Shown here: positions 63,390 through 64,000 of the stretch, one piece after another
Numbering within the stretch: the first letter of the stretch is position 1
Layout: the number at the start of each line of letters is the position of its first letter
Origin: Hyunsoonleella ulvae
GTDB taxonomy: Bacteria; Bacteroidota; Bacteroidia; Flavobacteriales; Flavobacteriaceae
DNA: 64,000 nucleotides
Direction of reading: 5' to 3'
Assembly: GCF_016827605.1 (NCBI RefSeq)
Contig: NZ_JAEPJQ010000001.1
Span: forward strand, 1,054,001 to 1,118,000
The notes under the pieces: generated by a model
The model's database searches: none
Seen by the model: the letters and a program-made list of their open reading frames with translations, nothing else
What the model was told of the DNA's origin: nothing
Translations under genes and position numbers: made by a program

Positions 63390-63857
63390 TTATTTAAAGC
63401 GTTTTTCTCCGTCGTTTATTTCAATCCAATATCCATCAGGATCTTGAATATATATTTGTTTAACCTTATCGGGTCTTACTGATACTGAACCTTTATTCCC
63501 AGGCCAATCATAGTATGTAATTTCTAATGTTTCTAAATGTTTGATAAATAAAGATAAATCTGCAGTAGTTAATGCTAAATGTACGCCTTTAGGTATTTGC
63601 AATTTTAATGTTTCTACAGCAATAACGTGTAGTTCTTGTTGGTCTCCCAATCGAAACCATCTAATATGTTTCTTTTCTGTACCATTGTAGATTTCTTTTA
63701 TGCCAAAGACAGATTGATAATAGTCAACGCTACGTTGCAAATCTGAAACATTAATAGCGTAATGGTCTACAGAAAATCGCATCGTGTTTTCTTGCGCTTG
63801 TACACTGTAATAACATGTAAGACTTATAAGTAAAATGAAAGTATAAAAGTGGCGCAT
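63390..63857 (-). CDS. Exported VOC (glyoxalase-like) family protein
   Basis: The 155-residue protein has a signal peptide (RHFYTFILLISLTCYYSVQA), followed by one VOC fold. MRFSVDHYAINVSDLQRSVD has a first metal-like His and IYIQDPDGYWIEINDGE ends the domain. The function is unknown; related proteins bind or change small molecules. It is the first gene of a pair with the C1 peptidase. Confidence 0.83.
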   Translation of the reverse strand: MRHFYTFILLISLTCYYSVQAQENTMRFSVDHYAINVSDLQRSVDYYQSVFGIKEIYNGTEKKHIRWFRLGDQQELHVIAVETLKLQIPKGVHLALTTADLSLFIKHLETLEITYYDWPGNKGSVSVRPDKVKQIYIQDPDGYWIEINDGEKRFK

Positions 63858-63953
63858 GAGTTCTGATTTTTTAGTATATAGTTACACGACTAAATGTACT
63901 AAAGATATTTGTAAATCAGCTCTTAAAATTTCTGGGCTTTGTTTACATCAAAT

Positions 63954-64000
63954 CTATTCTGTAAACTGATAGTCCGCAAACTTTTCAAGTACCTCATCAA
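63954..64000 (-). CDS. C-terminal end of a gene continuing past the window
   Basis: On the minus strand the frame ending in TAG at 63954 reads DEVLEKFADYQFTE. The rest lies beyond the window edge. No family can be assigned from 15 codons. Confidence 0.4.
   Translation of the reverse strand, partial: DEVLEKFADYQFTE

Noticed and set aside
1-64000. CRISPR array
   Set aside because: No series of regularly spaced 25-40 bp repeats was seen.

Overview
The window is a low-GC chromosomal segment from a marine-type member of the Flavobacteriaceae (Bacteroidota). The supporting signs are a GH9 cellulase with a C-terminal type IX secretion (T9SS) sorting domain, many short signal peptides and lipoboxes on proteins of the family's usual kinds, TAnnTTTG-type -7 promoter boxes, almost no Shine-Dalgarno sequences, a soluble acyl-ACP desaturase, a PID-CTERM-like small protein, and REP-like intergenic palindromes of kinds I recall from flavobacterial genomes. 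The species cannot be named from the sequence alone. No rRNA, CRISPR array, integrase or insertion sequence was seen. One tRNA is present.

Layout. 1-4350 is an accessory segment: the tail of a TPR-like protein, a REP-like repeat, an overlapping leftward pair (ECF-type sigma factor and Panacea/SocA-like protein), a 33-bp perfect palindrome, and a rightward three-gene E2-only (short type II) CBASS operon (NUDIX effector, CD-NTase, E2). 4397-14023 is mostly housekeeping: a phosphotransferase, CysQ-like phosphatase, giant VCBS/FG-GAP lipoprotein, HDAC-like deacetylase, Tex, Gfo/Idh oxidoreductase and a tiny Lys/Cys-rich protein. 14181-16475 is a small regulon: a cupredoxin-like protein, an AhpD-like protein, a 58-aa ORF and an AraC regulator, with two near-identical promoter/operator arrays. 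16627-28583 holds metG (with an in-frame palindromic repeat), the GH9 enzyme, an LD-carboxypeptidase, several secreted unknowns, an AlkD-like pseudogene and a DjlA-like protein.

28796-36695 carries a bacilliredoxin, a plsC/acyl-ACP desaturase/HD operon, mscL, asd, prolyl oligopeptidase and an orphan ABC ATPase. 36699-45752 (leftward) has an MMPL exporter, a GreA-like protein, an FAD oxidase, and the conserved pdxA-yceD-rpmF-fabH-accB-accC order for fatty-acid initiation. ribE follows. 46409-48292 has a PID-CTERM-like miniprotein and a TPR protein. 48603-57157 is an operon-like set of five genes: YqiJ/YuaF-like OB-fold membrane protein, flotillin, a small anchored protein, a 1631-aa AAA+ ATPase and a small membrane protein. 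57193-64000 holds an outer-membrane barrel, a YwqK/MORN lipoprotein, a tRNA with CAT anticodon, methylmalonyl-CoA epimerase, rbfA, a LolC/E-type permease, a second REP copy, a DUF5946 protein, a C1 peptidase and a VOC protein.

The most system-like findings are the CBASS operon, the sigma/Panacea pair beside it, the flotillin/AAA+ operon, and the duplicated operator near the AraC gene. Function assignments come from recognising motifs by eye; no database search was run.
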